Source: Heterohyrax brucei (taxonomy: Eukaryota; Chordata; Mammalia; Hyracoidea; Procaviidae). Taken from it: a stretch of DNA of 64,000 nucleotides. A program made the position numbers and the translations under genes. The first letter of the stretch is position 1; the number at the start of each line of letters is the position of its first letter. The notes beneath the pieces were generated by a model. The model was not told the DNA's origin and did no database searches. It saw nothing but the letters and a program-made list of their open reading frames with translations. The stretch lies in assembly GCA_028571685.1 (NCBI GenBank), contig CM053141.1, forward strand, positions 134,878,833-134,942,832. The letters run 5' to 3'. Positions 46,865 to 58,360 of this stretch are shown piece after piece.

Positions 46865-47771
46865 GTCCATGCTTTGGCATCCCCAAAACACATTGTTGGA
46901 ACATGCAAGGCAAATTCATCCCATCACAGTAAAAGTCTTAAGTCCTCCTATAAAAATGTAGAAATTCCTCTTAAACTGTGAAATCTAGAATACAAGTTAT
47001 TTGTTTCCAAAATACAACGGCAGAATGAGCAAGCACAAATTAGACATCTCCATTACAAATGAGAGAAGGAAAGCAACACAGGCAATAAGCAAGTCAATGG
47101 AATATATTACATTAGCCCTCGAAGCTTATGTTTTCTGAGACATTTTGCTTAATGGCCCTGCCCTCCAGCTCCAGACTGTTGGCCATACTCTCTGGATTCT
47201 GAGTGGAGACCTCTTGGCTCCTCCTTACAGGCCTACTGGGACAGCAACTTGGCTCCCTTGGCTTTAGGCATAGCATTTTCCTAGTCCATCTGAGTGGCAG
47301 TTCCACCCTTAGAAACACCAGGGGCTCTGGCTCTGCCATTAGAAATCCCTGAGGTCATAGCCATACCTTTCCAGACTGAGACAGCTCAGCTTCTCAAGTT
47401 CCTTGTCTCTTTAGCTTCTGCTTCCTGAAGCCTTGTGGCCCAGGCCCCACACCTACATCTGCCCTGCTGGGGCAAGTTTTCCAAAGCTCTATAGCTCCAC
47501 TGGTTTAAGTGCCCAGAAGCACTCCTCTAGGAAGCCTCCTATACAAGAGCACTCAGTTATCTCGCTCTGTGAATTGGCTCTAGAACTGTCTCACACTGGT
47601 CTGGTTCTGCTACTGGCACTCTGCTGCTTGTTTCTCACCATCTGCATCTTCTTTGGTGCTAACAGTTTTCCTCAGTTCCTTCTGAGTCTTCCATCCATTC
47701 ATAGTTTCAGAACTGCTTCTACATTTTAGGCCCCTGTTAGAACAGCACCCTACTGTCTCAGTAACAAATTC
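46865..47771 (-). mobile_element. Internal region of a non-autonomous LTR element
   Basis: 907 bp lie between two LTRs in the same orientation. I see no gag or pol motifs, and frames in it are short. MaLR-type elements have short non-coding or remnant interiors like this. The structure, not the content, supports the call. Confidence 0.55.
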
Positions 47772-48250
47772 TGCCTTAGGCATCTAGTGCTGCTTTAATA
47801 AATACTGCAAGTTCATGGCTTTAAAAAGAGAAATTTCATTTTGTCACAGTCCAGTAGGCTAAAAGTCCAAATTCAGAGCGGCAGCTCCAGGGGAAGGCTT
47901 TCTCTGCTGCTTCTGGGGGAAGGTCCTTGTCAATCTTCCCCAGGACTAGAAGCTTCTGAGATGCAGGGACCCCAGGTCCTTTTCAAAGGATTCATTCAGC
48001 TCCCAGCATTGGTTCTTGGTGGTAAGAGGTCCTCAAAAGTGCACTTGTCTCCCTTCCTGTTGTATCCTAAGACGCTGCCTGCAAGGCATAATACAATCTC
48101 ACAGTTGAGTCCTGCCCCAACAACACAATTGCTACCCATCCTCCCTCATTAACATCAGAGAAGGAGAGTTTGGTTGGAACATCATACAATTGTGGGAATA
48201 TAGCGTAACCAAATGACTATACATGTGTTGGGGGGACACCATTCCATACA
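47772..48250 (-). mobile_element. LTR, minus strand (5' LTR side)
   Basis: TGCCTTAGGCATCTAGTGCT to GGGGGACACCATTCCATACA. It shares blocks with 46396-46864 such as GGCTAAAAGTCCAAATTCA, CAGCTC and GGGGAAGGCTTTCTCTGCTG. Confidence 0.75.
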
Positions 48251-48338
48251 TGATAATTGGTAACAAGGAAATCCCTTAGAGTCAATTTATTTGTAACATA
48301 TACTTGAAATTAATTTTAGTTTGAGATGTATTTCAGTG

Positions 48339-48956
48339 TGTTATGGATTCATTTGCAACCCTCAAAAAAGATACATCGAAGATCTAATTTCTGTACCTGG
48401 AAATGCGACCGTGTTTCGAAGTAGGGTCTTTGACATCAGGGATTTGAGAATTTGCATTTTTAACAAGGTCCCTGCTGAGAACTTGCATTTCTACCTCAGA
48501 TACACTTAATCAGAATCTGCATTTAACAAGATCCCCAGGTGATTCTGTTGTATAACTTCCTGACAAGTTGTTAAAAATGCAAGTTCCCAGCAAGCATTTG
48601 AACCAAAATGAACCAGTTTAAAGGCTTATTTGAGATGTTATCATTTAAATTACTATGCGACCATACTGGAGTAGGATAGGTGCTAATCCTATTTGAATGG
48701 TGACTACGAAAAAGGAAAACAGTCACAGAGACAGAAGAAGGACAGTCACATGACGGTGGAGGCAGATGCATCTGTAAACCAGGTAAAGTCAAAGATTATC
48801 AGGCACCACCAGAAACCGGGAGAGAGGCTCTCTCAGAGCCCTCAAAAAGATTCCACACGGCCAATACCTTACAGAACTGTGAGACAACAAATTTTCATTG
48901 TTATAAGCCATCCAGTTTGTGGTATTTTGTTAGGGCAGCCCTAAGAGACTAAGACA
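48339..48956 (+). mobile_element. MaLR-type LTR interrupted by a MER5A-like element
   Basis: Starts TGTTATGGATTCATTTGCAA, has CATACTGGAGTAGGATAGGT and GAACTGTGAGACAACAAATT, and ends GGGCAGCCCTAAGAGACTAAGACA in MLT1/MST fashion. CAGTG on the left and CAATG on the right may be a diverged 5 bp target duplication. Confidence 0.7.
48434..48640. mobile_element. MER5A-like hAT fragment
   Basis: AATCAGAATCTGCATTTAAC and AAGATCCCCAGGTGATTCTG are the MER5A core. It lies inside the MaLR-type LTR. Confidence 0.65.
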
Positions 48957-49529
48957 CAATGTAAATCTGAATTTCAAATAGATGACCTGAAAATACCTGT
49001 GCATAAAAATGACTGACCTAGGCCGGCTCAGAAGTGGGGAGAAAGGGGTTATGTTTTATAAGCCTGCAGAAGAAGTTCTATTTCTTGCTCTCTGATGTTT
49101 TTGCTGTTAGTCAGGCTAAGGCGTGGTGGCAAGCAGTTTTGGTGGTTGGTGCCACAGGACTCCTTTCAGATGGGTGCTGGATAGCCAGTGGTTATTAGAT
49201 TAGTGGTGGGAGAAGAGCCGTGACGCAAGAGTTCCTTGATCTGTGTTATCCCTTTTCCATCCAAGTTACAGAAAACTTGTGTTATAAATGGTATTTAAAA
49301 GCAAGCTTAGGATCCCACAGCAGCTTGCTCACATTGCTTTGTTAATCCTTGATGTAGCAGAAATATTTTTGAAGGGACTGATGTGTAACAAAAGGAAGAG
49401 TGAGCAGGGGTAATAGGCAAGAGAGTCAACTCAAGAAAGAATTATTATGTATATATATATATTTTGGATGCTGAGAAACCAACCATTCTATATATCATTT
49501 TTTTCTCTAATTTTCTAATAATGAATATT
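48957..49529. other. Unassigned non-coding sequence
   Basis: No recognised repeat, apart from a short TA run near 49450-49462. Confidence 0.4.
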
Positions 49530-50160
49530 CAGTTGAAAAGCTTTTGGAGGACCGTAGGCTTGATGATTCTCTAGAAGGGCTAATAAGACTCAGAAAAGGA
49601 GGTGTATTTGTGGTTATAGTTTATTACAGCAAAAGGATACAGATCAGAATCAGCAGAAGGAAAAGGTACAACAGCAAAGTTGAGGAGATACCAGACACAA
49701 GCTTCCAAGTGTTTCTTCTTAGTTGAGTTACACAGGGATGCGAATGATTATCTCATCCATGCTGTAAGACAACAGATATGAATTACTACTAATTAGAGAA
49801 GCTTGTCTGAGTCTCTGTGTCCAGGTTTTTACTGGAGATCAGTCACATAGGTATGTAGAAACTGCACTACTGACCTCAGCTCCTCAGACTCCTTACTCCT
49901 AAACATAGGATGACACAGTGTTGTCTGGAGTCCTAGGCAAACCTGTAAAATCAGGCATTCATTATTAGCATGAACTATGCAGTCGAACTGATACTGTGGC
50001 CCAAGGCCTCAGTTAGGATATTACAAGGGTTCAGAGGTTATCTTCCAAGAGCCGGTCAAGGGCCAGTGCTCCTAAAGAGAGGCCTTTCTTTGAACTGTGT
50101 AAGAGATGAGCAGTCCCACTCTGCTGAGTTAATGCCTTACACAGCTTTTTTTTGGCTATT
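49530..50160 (-). mobile_element. Ancient LTR-like repeat, family unassigned
   Basis: TGTATTTGTGGTTATAGTTT, ATTACAGCAAAAGGATACAG, CAAGCTTCCAAGTGTTTCTT and ACTCTGCTGAGTTAATGCC resemble the reverse of an old mammalian LTR. Boundaries are approximate. Confidence 0.45.
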
Positions 50161-50494
50161 GCAGATTTAACCAAGGCAGCAGCAACAACAAAAAGATATT
50201 TACAGCAAAGAAGCTTACACTAATTTAGATGATACAGAGAGAAAAATATAAATAAGTTTATGTTTATGTTTTTCTAAATACCAAAATGGGTGATCTCTAG
50301 TGGACCTGATGGTAGAGCTGAGATAAAGGATTTGTTTACAGAGTGAATACAGGTATTGAGTGGAGTGTTTCTGATGTCTTTATTTTACATACTTTAAGAG
50401 GATAAAGAGATGATGAAACATTTCCCAACAACCCCTAAACAAAAGACACTAATTTTGCTGCTTTTCAACTTGTGGTTTTTAACCCTGATTGCCT

Positions 50495-52470
50495 TTAAAA
50501 AAAAACTTTTATTATACAAAAAATTATACTCGTATTGTTATGTGACATTACTTGTGTTTCCCACAATGTGACAGCACTCTCTCCATTTCCACCTCAAGTT
50601 TCTTGTGTCCATTCAGCCAGTTCTTGTCCCTTCCTGCCTTCTCATCCTGCCATTAGATAGGAGCTGCCCATCTGGCCTAATGTATCTGATTGAACTAAGA
50701 AGCATACTTCTCGCCAAGTAGTATTTTTTTGTTTTATAGTTGTCTAATCTTTGTCTGAATAGTAGACTTTGTCAATGGTTTCAGTTCTGAGTTAACAGAG
50801 CACCTGGGGTTTATACTTCCAGTGGTTCCTCCAGTTTCTGTTAAATCATTCAGGCTGATCTTTTTACATGAATTTGAGTTCTGCTCTGCACTTTTCTCCA
50901 GCTCTGTGAGGGACTCTGTTGTGTTTTCTGTCAGTGGGGTCGTTGGTGGTAGCTGGATATCATCTAGTTCCCTGGTGTCAGGCTGGTAGAGTCTCTGGTT
51001 TATGTGGTCCTTTTGTCTCTTGATTGAAAACCCTGGTGGTGTAGTGGTTAAGTGCTACATCTGCTAACTAAGAGTTTGGCGATTCAAATCCACCAGGTGC
51101 TCCTTGGGAACTCTACAGGGCAGTTCTACTCTGACCTACATGGTTGCTATGAGTCAGAATCAACTTGACAGCAGTGACCTTTGGCTTTTTGTCTCTTGGG
51201 CTAATATTCTTATGTCTTTAGTGTTCTTCATTTTCCTTTGATTATGAGTGGTTGAGATAAATTGATGCATCTTAGATGGCCACTGGTAAATTGTTAAGAC
51301 CCCAAACAGCACTCAACAAAGTGGGATGTAGAACATTTGCTTAATAAACTTCGTTATGACACTTGACCTAGATGTCTCCTGAAGCTATGGTTCCCAGGCC
51401 TCAGCCACTGTGTCCCTCAGAGTGTCTGGATGTGTTCAGAAAACTTCTTAGCTTGTGCTTTGGTCTAGATGTGCTGATGTCCCCTGTATTGTGTGTTGTT
51501 CTTCCCTTCACTGAAAATAATCCTTATCTACTACCTAGTTAATGAATTCACTTCTGTCTCATTCCCCATCCTTGTAATCATCAAAGAATGCTTTCTTCTG
51601 TGTTTCAGTCTTTTCTAGAGTTCTTGTAATAGTGGTCTCAAACAATATTTGTCCTTTTGTGACTATTTTTAATTTCACTAAGCACAGTGTACTCCAGATT
51701 CATCCATATCATGAGATGTTTTATGAATTCATTGTTTTCCTTTATTGTTGCATAATAGTCCATTGTACATATATACTGTAATTTGTTTATACATTTGTTG
51801 ATGAGCATTTACATCGTTTCTGTCTTTTTGGTGTTGTGAATAGTGCTGCAGTGAACATAGGGTGTGCATATATCTCTTAATGTGACAGCTCTCTTTTCTC
51901 TTTTAAATGGGGTTGTCTTTTTGTTGTTGAAGTATTGCAGAATCTTGTGGATTTTAAAAATTAGACCTTTATCAAACATCTTGTACTCCCAATTTTTAAC
52001 TCTAGTCTGCAGGTCATGTTTTTGCTCTTTTGGTGAATTCTTTTGATGAGCCTAAGTGTTTGATTTTTAAGTGCTCCCAGTTATCTAGTTTCTCTTCTGG
52101 TATTTGTGCATTCTTAGTTATGGTTTATTTACTATTTGTGCCATGTATTAGGGTTTCTAGAGTTATCTGTATTTTTTCTTACATAATCTTTATTTTTTTA
52201 GATTTTATATTTAGGTCTTTGATCCAGTTTACATTAGTTTTTGTATATGGTGTGAGGTATGGGTCTTGTTTCTTTTTCTTTTTTTGCTGATGCCGTTTGT
52301 TAAAGAGACCATCTTTTCCCCATTTAATGGACTTTGGGCCTTAGTCAAATATAAGCTGCTCATAGGTGGATGAATTTAGGTCTTGGTTCTCAATTCTGTT
52401 CTGTTGGCCTATAATACTGTTGTTGTATCAGTGCCAGGCTGTTTTGACTACCATGGTGGTATACCACATT
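50495..52470 (-). mobile_element. L1-E: LINE-1 3' part, minus strand
   Basis: From high to low coordinates on the minus strand it gives late ORF2 (52470-51640; reversed motifs GTGTTGTGAATAGTGCTGCA and TAATAGTCCATTGTACATAT), then the 3' UTR (AACAAAGTGGGATGTAGAAC; TCCAGCTCTGTGAGGGACTC) to near 50495. It is split by an AfroSINE at 51027-51186. Short frames here have no coding meaning. Confidence 0.82.
51027..51186 (+). mobile_element. AfroSINE inserted in L1-E
   Basis: AAAACCCTGGTGGTGTAGTG, GTTAAGTGCTACATCTGC, CTATGAGTCAGAATCAACTT. TTTTGTCTCTTG occurs at 51011-51022 and again at 51187-51198, a perfect 12 bp target-site duplication. Confidence 0.92.
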
Positions 52471-52479
52471 CTAAAATCT

Positions 52480-52630
52480 TAACCCTGGCTTTGTTTTTGA
52501 ATCACCTGAGAGCCTTTCAAAATACCATTGCCCGGAGAACACCTTCAGTGATTCTGGTTCAGCTCTTCAGGATATGAGGTGGGGACTGGTATTTAAAAAA
52601 AATTTCTCAGGTGATTTCTTGTGTCTTAAG
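52480..52630. mobile_element. MER5A-like hAT fragment
   Basis: TTTTGAATCACCTGAGAGCC, GATTCTGGTTCAG and TTCTCAGGTGATTTC are MER5A-type motifs. Confidence 0.55.
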
Positions 52631-52674
52631 GCTGATGATGAAACAAACGAATTAGAGAAATACTAATCTTCACT

Positions 52675-52845
52675 AAGCCAGTAGTTCTTAGCTTCAGCTG
52701 CATGTTAGAATAATCCGGGAATGGGAGCTGCTTATAAAAAGCTTGATTCTGCAACTATATTCCTAGATATTCTTGTTCAGTACCTGTGGGATGAATCCTG
52801 GGTATTAATCCTAGTGTGCAGCTAGGGTTGAGAGCTACTACTCAG
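52675..52845. mobile_element. MER5A-like hAT fragment
   Basis: CCAGTAGTTCTTAGCTTCAG at one end and CAGCTAGGGTTGAGAGCTAC at the other are matching inverted ends of a MER5-type element. Confidence 0.6.
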
Positions 52846-53314
52846 CACAATTCACTTGCCTTTGATCTCTCTATCCTGCTCATTTGAACACAATAGCGTC
52901 CAAGTAAATTACAGAAAATAGGTTACAGTCTCAGAGAACTAATAATGCATACCTTAGTATGCATTGTCTGTGAGTGGGTGGCATTTGATCTGACGTGTGA
53001 AGACAAAAAGGAGCTAGTTACAGGAAAGCCTGGAAGAGTGGCACACCATGGAGAAGGAAGGGCAGCTGCAAGGGAGAGGAGAAAAATTACTGTTTGATGA
53101 ATAGTAAGGACGATGATGTGTTGAAGAGTAGTGAGGGGGGCTAAGAAGTGGTAAAAACTGAAATTGTTAAAGAAATTAGGAAATAGATCATACGATGCTC
53201 TGGAGGCTGTTTTGAAGAATTCAGGTTTATTCTGAGGTTAGTGGAAACCTTGGAAAGGATTAGCATGGTATGACGTGATTGGTATTTTTAAAGGCTCTTT
53301 CTGTCAGGCAATGT

Positions 53315-53520
53315 GGATAAACTCACTGCTGTCGAGTTGATTCCAACTCATGGTGACTTCGTAGAACAGAACAGAATTACTCCATTGAGTTTCCAAGGCT
53401 GTTAAGTCTTTATGGAAGCAGACTCCCACATCTCTCCCCCATGGAGTGACTGGTGGGTTCAAACTGCTGACCTTTTGGTTGGCAGCCTAGTGTTTAACTA
53501 CTACACCATCAGGGCTCTTT
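53315..53520 (-). mobile_element. AfroSINE, minus strand
   Basis: CTGTCGAGTTGATTCCAACT, GTTTCCAAGGCTGTTAAGTC, TTCAAACTGCTGACCTTTTG and TTTAACTACTACACCATC. The extra GGAAGCAGACTCCCACATC block marks a longer variant. Confidence 0.88.
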
Positions 53521-53884
53521 TTGATCTAGATGTAGATTATAAAGGAAAAGAGAGAAAGTGATAAGACAAATTAAAGAGTCTTTTACAGTAAGTGGTCTTT
53601 ACAGGAACTTTTACACTAAGTGGTCTTTACAGGTTGCTTAAATCAGGATGGGGCAGTGGAAATGAAAGTGAATGGATACAAAACAGATTTTGGAAATTGA
53701 AATGACAAAACTCAAAGGTGAGACTTATGAAAAGGGAAGAATTAAGGATCAGTAGACAGTTTTGATGACCACCTGCCTGTTCTTTTTCGTATTGTGGTAG
53801 CTCACATGCTGCTGTGATGCTGGAAGATGTGCCTCTAGTATTTCAAATGCCGTGATAAACCAGTTTTAGAGGAGCTTCTAGAAA

Positions 53885-53975
53885 GACTAGAAAGAAAGGC
53901 CTGGCAATGTAATTCTGAAATCAGCCAATGAAAACCCTATGGATCACAACAGAATATTATCTAATTTACTGCAGG
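53885..53975 (+). mobile_element. AfroSINE long-variant fragment
   Basis: GAAAGAAAGGCCTGGCAATG, then GAAATCAGCCAATGAAAACC and CTATGGATCACAACAG, the middle block of the long variant. The head and tail are missing or unrecognisable. Confidence 0.7.
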
Positions 53976-54596
53976 AATATGAATTTACTAAATTGGAAGG
54001 CACTCAAAACACTCAGTTGCTGTAGCAGTTAACCCTAGCAAACCAACAATCGTGCAGATGGTGCCAGACAAATCTGCATTTCCTTCTGGTGTACTGACTC
54101 AGCAACTAACAATAACAGGCAGTTTGGGGAATTGTGGCACTATTTGTTGATCTGGAGAAAATTAGAAGAAGGTAGAGTTTGAGGTAGAGAAATCAAGAGT
54201 TTATTTTTTGACATATTATATTTAAGATAACTACCAGATATCCAAATGGAATTGTAAAATTGACAGTTAGACATACACAAATCTGGAGAGGAGAAGTTTG
54301 AACTGAAGAAAAATGTGGACATTATTAATTAGAGTATTGGTGATATTTAAGATACTGAACTGAATGAGACTTCCCAGAGGGCTGGTTAGGGATGAAGGCA
54401 CTAGAGTAGTGCCTGAGTGAAAAGAAGGTGAGGAGGTAGAGACAGTATGTGTAGAAAAGCTTAGCAAATTTAGCTATAAAGGGAAATTTTGAAATGAGGG
54501 TGTTGCTGGAGGGGATTTTAGAGTCAAGGTAGAATTTCTGAAAGGGAGAGACACAACTACGTGTTTTTAGCTTGATGGAGATGAACTGATACAGAG

Positions 54597-54760
54597 GGAG
54601 CCCTGGTGGCATAGTGGGGAAGAGCTATGGCTGCTAAGTAAAAAAGTCAGGAGTTGAAATCTACCAGCCAGTCCTTGGAAACCCTGTGGGACAGCTTTCA
54701 TCTGTAGGGTCACTATGAGTCATAATCAACCAACAGCAATGGGTTCATGTTTAGTTTTAC
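54597..54760 (+). mobile_element. AfroSINE
   Basis: GGAGCCCTGGTGGCATAGTG, GGGTCACTATGAGTCATAAT and AGCAATGGGTTCATGTTTAG. Confidence 0.87.
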
Positions 54761-54869
54761 AATGTAAGAAATGAACAATATAGGAGATAAAGAGAAGAAA
54801 ATTCTTTGAGATACTGAAAGAGGATGGGACCCAGAGCACAAGTAGAGATACCAGTTTTCTTTTTTAAAG

Positions 54870-55228
54870 AATGTCATCTGGTAACATATGTGTAACACAG
54901 ATTTTGCCTTTTTAACCATTTTTAAATGTACAATTCAGTAATGTTAATTACATTCACTGTGTTGCACAACAATTACCACTATTCATTTTAATGGTTTTTT
55001 ACCACCCCAAAAAGAAACTGAGTATCACTTAACCAGTAACTCCTCATACCCCTTCTTGTAGCTTTGGTTAACAGCTATGTATTCGTCTATTCTTATATTT
55101 CATATAAGTGACATAATGCAATATTTGTCCTCTTAAGGCTAATTTATCTCACTCAGCAAAATGTCCTCAGGGTTCACCCATCTTGTAACATAGATCATAA
55201 CTTAATTTTTGTTGTGGCAGAACAATAT
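54870..55228 (-). mobile_element. Old L1 (L1M-type) 3' part, left of Tigger
   Basis: TTTTTAAATGTACAATTCAG, CATTCACTGTGTTGCACAAC and GACATAATGCAATATTTGTC are typical of reversed old mammalian L1 3' sequence. It continues at 57894. Confidence 0.72.
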
Positions 55229-55599
55229 AGGCATACCACTGAGATACTGTAGGTTTGATTCTACACCACTGCAATAAAGCAAATGTTGCAATAAAGTGAG
55301 TCCCATGGGTTTTTTGGTTTCCCAGTGCATATAAAAGTTATGTTTATACTATACTGTAACCTATTAGGTATGCAATAGTATTATGTCTAATAAAAATAAT
55401 GTACATACCTTAATTGAAAAATACTTTATTGCTAATAATGCTGAACATCATCTGAACCTTTAGTGGGTCATAATCTCTTTGTTGGTGGAGGGCCTTGGCT
55501 CAGTGTTGATGACTGCTGATCTGGGTGGTGGTTGCTTGAGCCTGGGATGGCTATAACCATTTCTTCAGTAAGACAACAATGAAGTATGCTATATCAATC

Positions 55600-57338
55600 G
55601 ACATTTCATGAAAAGATCATGAAAGCTTTCTCTGTAGCATGTGATACTTTGTGATAACTGTTTTACTCACAGCAGTACTTCTTTCAAAATTGCAGCCTAT
55701 CCTTTGAAACTCTGCCACTGCTTTATCAACTAAGTTTAGGTAATATTCTAAATCCCTTGTTTTCATTTCAGCAGTGTTCACAGCGTCTTTATCCGGAGTA
55801 GACACCATTTCAAGAAACCATTTTCTTTGTTAGCCCATAAGAAGTAACAGCTTTTCTGTTAAAGTTTTATCATGAGATTCTAGGAATTCTGTCATTTCTT
55901 CAGGCTGCACTTCTAATTTTTTTGCTATTTCCATTGCGTCTGCAGTTAATTACTCCACTGAAGTGTTGAACCTCTCTAAGTCATCCGTGAGAGTTGTAAT
56001 CAACTTCTTCCAAACTCCTGTTAATGTTGATATTTTGACCTCCTCCCATGAACCCTAAATATTCTTAATAGCATCTAAAATGGTGACTCATTTCCAGAAG
56101 GTTTTCAATGTACTTTGCCCATATCCATCAGAGGAATCACGATGGAAATTATAGTCTTATGAAATGTATTTCATAAATAATAAGACTTTAAAGTTGAAAT
56201 TATTCTTTGACCCATGGGCTGCAAATGGATGTTGGGTTAGTGGGCTGGAAAGCAATATTAACTTACTTGTTTATCTCTGTAAGAGCTCTTGGGTGACTTA
56301 GGTGCATTGTCAGTGAGCAGTATTATTTTTAAAGATTTTTTTTTTTTTTCTGAGCAGTAGGTCTCAACTGTGGGCTTAAAATTGTCAATAAGCCATGTTG
56401 TGAACACATGTGTGGTTGTCTGAGTTTTTGATTCATTTATAGAACATAAACCAAACCAAACCCATGGCTAATGAGTCAATGCCAACTCATAGCAACCCTA
56501 TATGACCGAGTAGAACTGCCCCACAGCATTTCCAGGGATGGCCTGGCAGATTCGAACTGGCAACATTTTGATTAGTATCTAGTAGCACTTAACTACCACT
56601 CCACCAGAATACAGAGAGAGTAGATTTAGCATAGTTCTAAGGGGTTTTCAGAAGGGCAAGTGGTCATTAGCTTCAACTGAAAGTCACCAGCTGTATTACC
56701 TTGTAAGAAAAGAAGCTTTGAAGCCATGTGTTGACTTTGCTTCTTTGGCTATGAAAGTCCTAGATGGTGTCTTCCTCCAATATAAGGCTGTTTTGTCTAC
56801 AATGAAACTCTGTTTTTAAGAGTAGCCACTTTCATCAGTCATCTGAATTAGATTTTCTGGATAACTCACTTCAGCTTCTAAGCCCGCACTTACTGCTTCA
56901 TATTGTATTTTCGTATTATGGTTTTCTTAAGCCTTGTGTATCAACCTCTGCTAGCTTCCACATTTCTTCTGTAGCTTCCACACTTCTTTCAGCTATTATG
57001 GAATTGAAGAGAGTTACGAACTTGCTTTGGTTAGGCTTTGACTTAAGTCAAAGTTGTGGCTGGTTTGGTCTTCTATCCATATCACTAAAATTTTCTTCAT
57101 ATCAGCAATTACAGTGTTTTACTTTCTTATTATTGGTATATTCACTGGAGTAACACTTTTTATTTCTTTTAGGGACCTTTCCTTTGCATTTACAACTTGG
57201 CTAACTGGTGCAGGAAGTCTAACTTTTGGCCTGTCTCAGCGTTCAACATGACTTCCTCACTGAGCTTAACCATCTCTAGTATTTGATTTAAAGTGAGAGA
57301 AATGCAGGTCTTCCTTTCACTTAACACTTAGAGGCCAT
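55600..57338 (-). pseudogene. Tigger1 transposase relic
   Basis: The minus-strand ATG at 57338 reads MASKC and then meets a stop. Later fragments include EMKTRDLEYYLNLVDKAVAE at 55617-55808. The frame is broken by stops, frameshifts and an AfroSINE at 56445-56605. A pogo transposase has CENPB-like DNA-binding domains then a DDE domain; I did not verify individual catalytic residues. It cannot be functional. Confidence 0.72.
56445..56605 (-). mobile_element. AfroSINE inserted in Tigger1
   Basis: AACCAAACCCATGGCTAATG, CATAGCAACCCTATATGACC and GGCAACATTTTGATTAGTAT. It interrupts the transposase region. Confidence 0.87.
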
Positions 57339-57557
57339 TATACGGTCTTTAATTGGCCTAATTTCAATACTGTCATGTGTCAAAGAATAGAAAGACCAGA
57401 GGAGAGGAGAGAGATGGGAGAATGCTGGTCAGTAGAGTAGTCAGAACATACAACATTTATTGATGAAGTTTGCTATCTTATACTAGTGAGCTTCACGGCA
57501 CTCCAAAACAATTATGATAGTAATGTAAAAGATTTCTGATCACAGATTACCATCGAA

Positions 57558-57722
57558 ATTATAACAAAGTTCACTGCCATCAAGAGAATTTCAACTCTTA
57601 GTGACCCTATAGGACAACATAGAATAGCCTCATAGGATTTCTAAGGCGTGGCTGCTGGATTTGAATTGCAGACCTTTTGGTGCGCAGCCAAGCTCTTAAC
57701 CACTGCCCCACCAGGGATCCCT
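57558..57722 (-). mobile_element. AfroSINE inserted in Tigger1 near its right end
   Basis: AAGTTCACTGCCATCAAGAG, TTAGTGACCCTATAGGACAA, CAGACCTTTTGGTGCGCAG and CCACCAGGGATCCC at the head. Confidence 0.87.
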
Positions 57723-57893
57723 AACATATAAAAATAATGGAAAAAGGTTTGAGATGTTTTGAGAATTGCTACAATGTGACAAAGAGACATGAAGTGGACA
57801 CATGCTCTTTGAAAAATGGCACCAATAGACGTGCTCATCGCAGGTTTCAGTGAAGGAATGCACAATAAAATGATGTATGCCTGTATTCCATTG

Positions 57894-57985
57894 TATATAT
57901 ATGCTGCATTTTGCATATCCATTTGTCGATGAACACTTAGGTGGTTTCTACCTTTTGGCTATTATGAGTAATGCGGCAACGGGCT
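57894..57985 (-). mobile_element. Old L1 3' part, right of Tigger
   Basis: TATTCCATTGTATATATATG and CATATCCATTTGTCGATGAA are the continuation of the L1 at 54870-55228 after the Tigger1 insertion. Confidence 0.72.
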
Positions 57986-58189
57986 AGTTTATGATGTGCA
58001 AAATTTCCATGGTATCAAGAGGGAATAGAGGAATATGCTTTTGTTAATACTAGTGTAAGTGAGGTATTCTCTATATTTTCTACTTTTTCTCTATTTGTAA
58101 AAAGTTCCATACCTTCTGCCTAGCTGAGGACCACTCTTAGGCTCTAGATCCGCATTATTCTTCTCCAGTGCAACTGAACACCCCTAAGA

Positions 58190-58360
58190 CAGCCTGGTGA
58201 TGTGGTGGCTAAGTGCTGTGTCTGCTAACCCAAAGATCAGCAGTTCAAATCTGCCACATGCTCCTTGGAAACTCTATGGGGCAGTTCTACTCTGTGTTGT
58301 AGGGTTGCTATGAATTGGAATCAACTTGATGGTACTGGGTTTGGGTTTTGGTTTTAGAAG
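58190..58360 (+). mobile_element. AfroSINE
   Basis: GCCTGGTGATGTGGTGGCTA, AACCCAAAGATCAGCAGTTC, TTGGAATCAACTTGATGGTA and GGGTTTTGGTTTT at the end. Confidence 0.9.

Larger units (their letters stand above)
55229..57893 (-). mobile_element. Tigger1-type pogo DNA transposon, almost full length
   Basis: The left end is AGGCATACCACTGAGATACT and the right end is CACAATAAAATGATGTATGCCTG, matching inverted tips. TA flanks both ends. Without the two AfroSINEs inside, it is about 2.34 kb, close to the usual Tigger1 size. Pogo-family transposases cut the element out and insert at TA. Confidence 0.88.
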
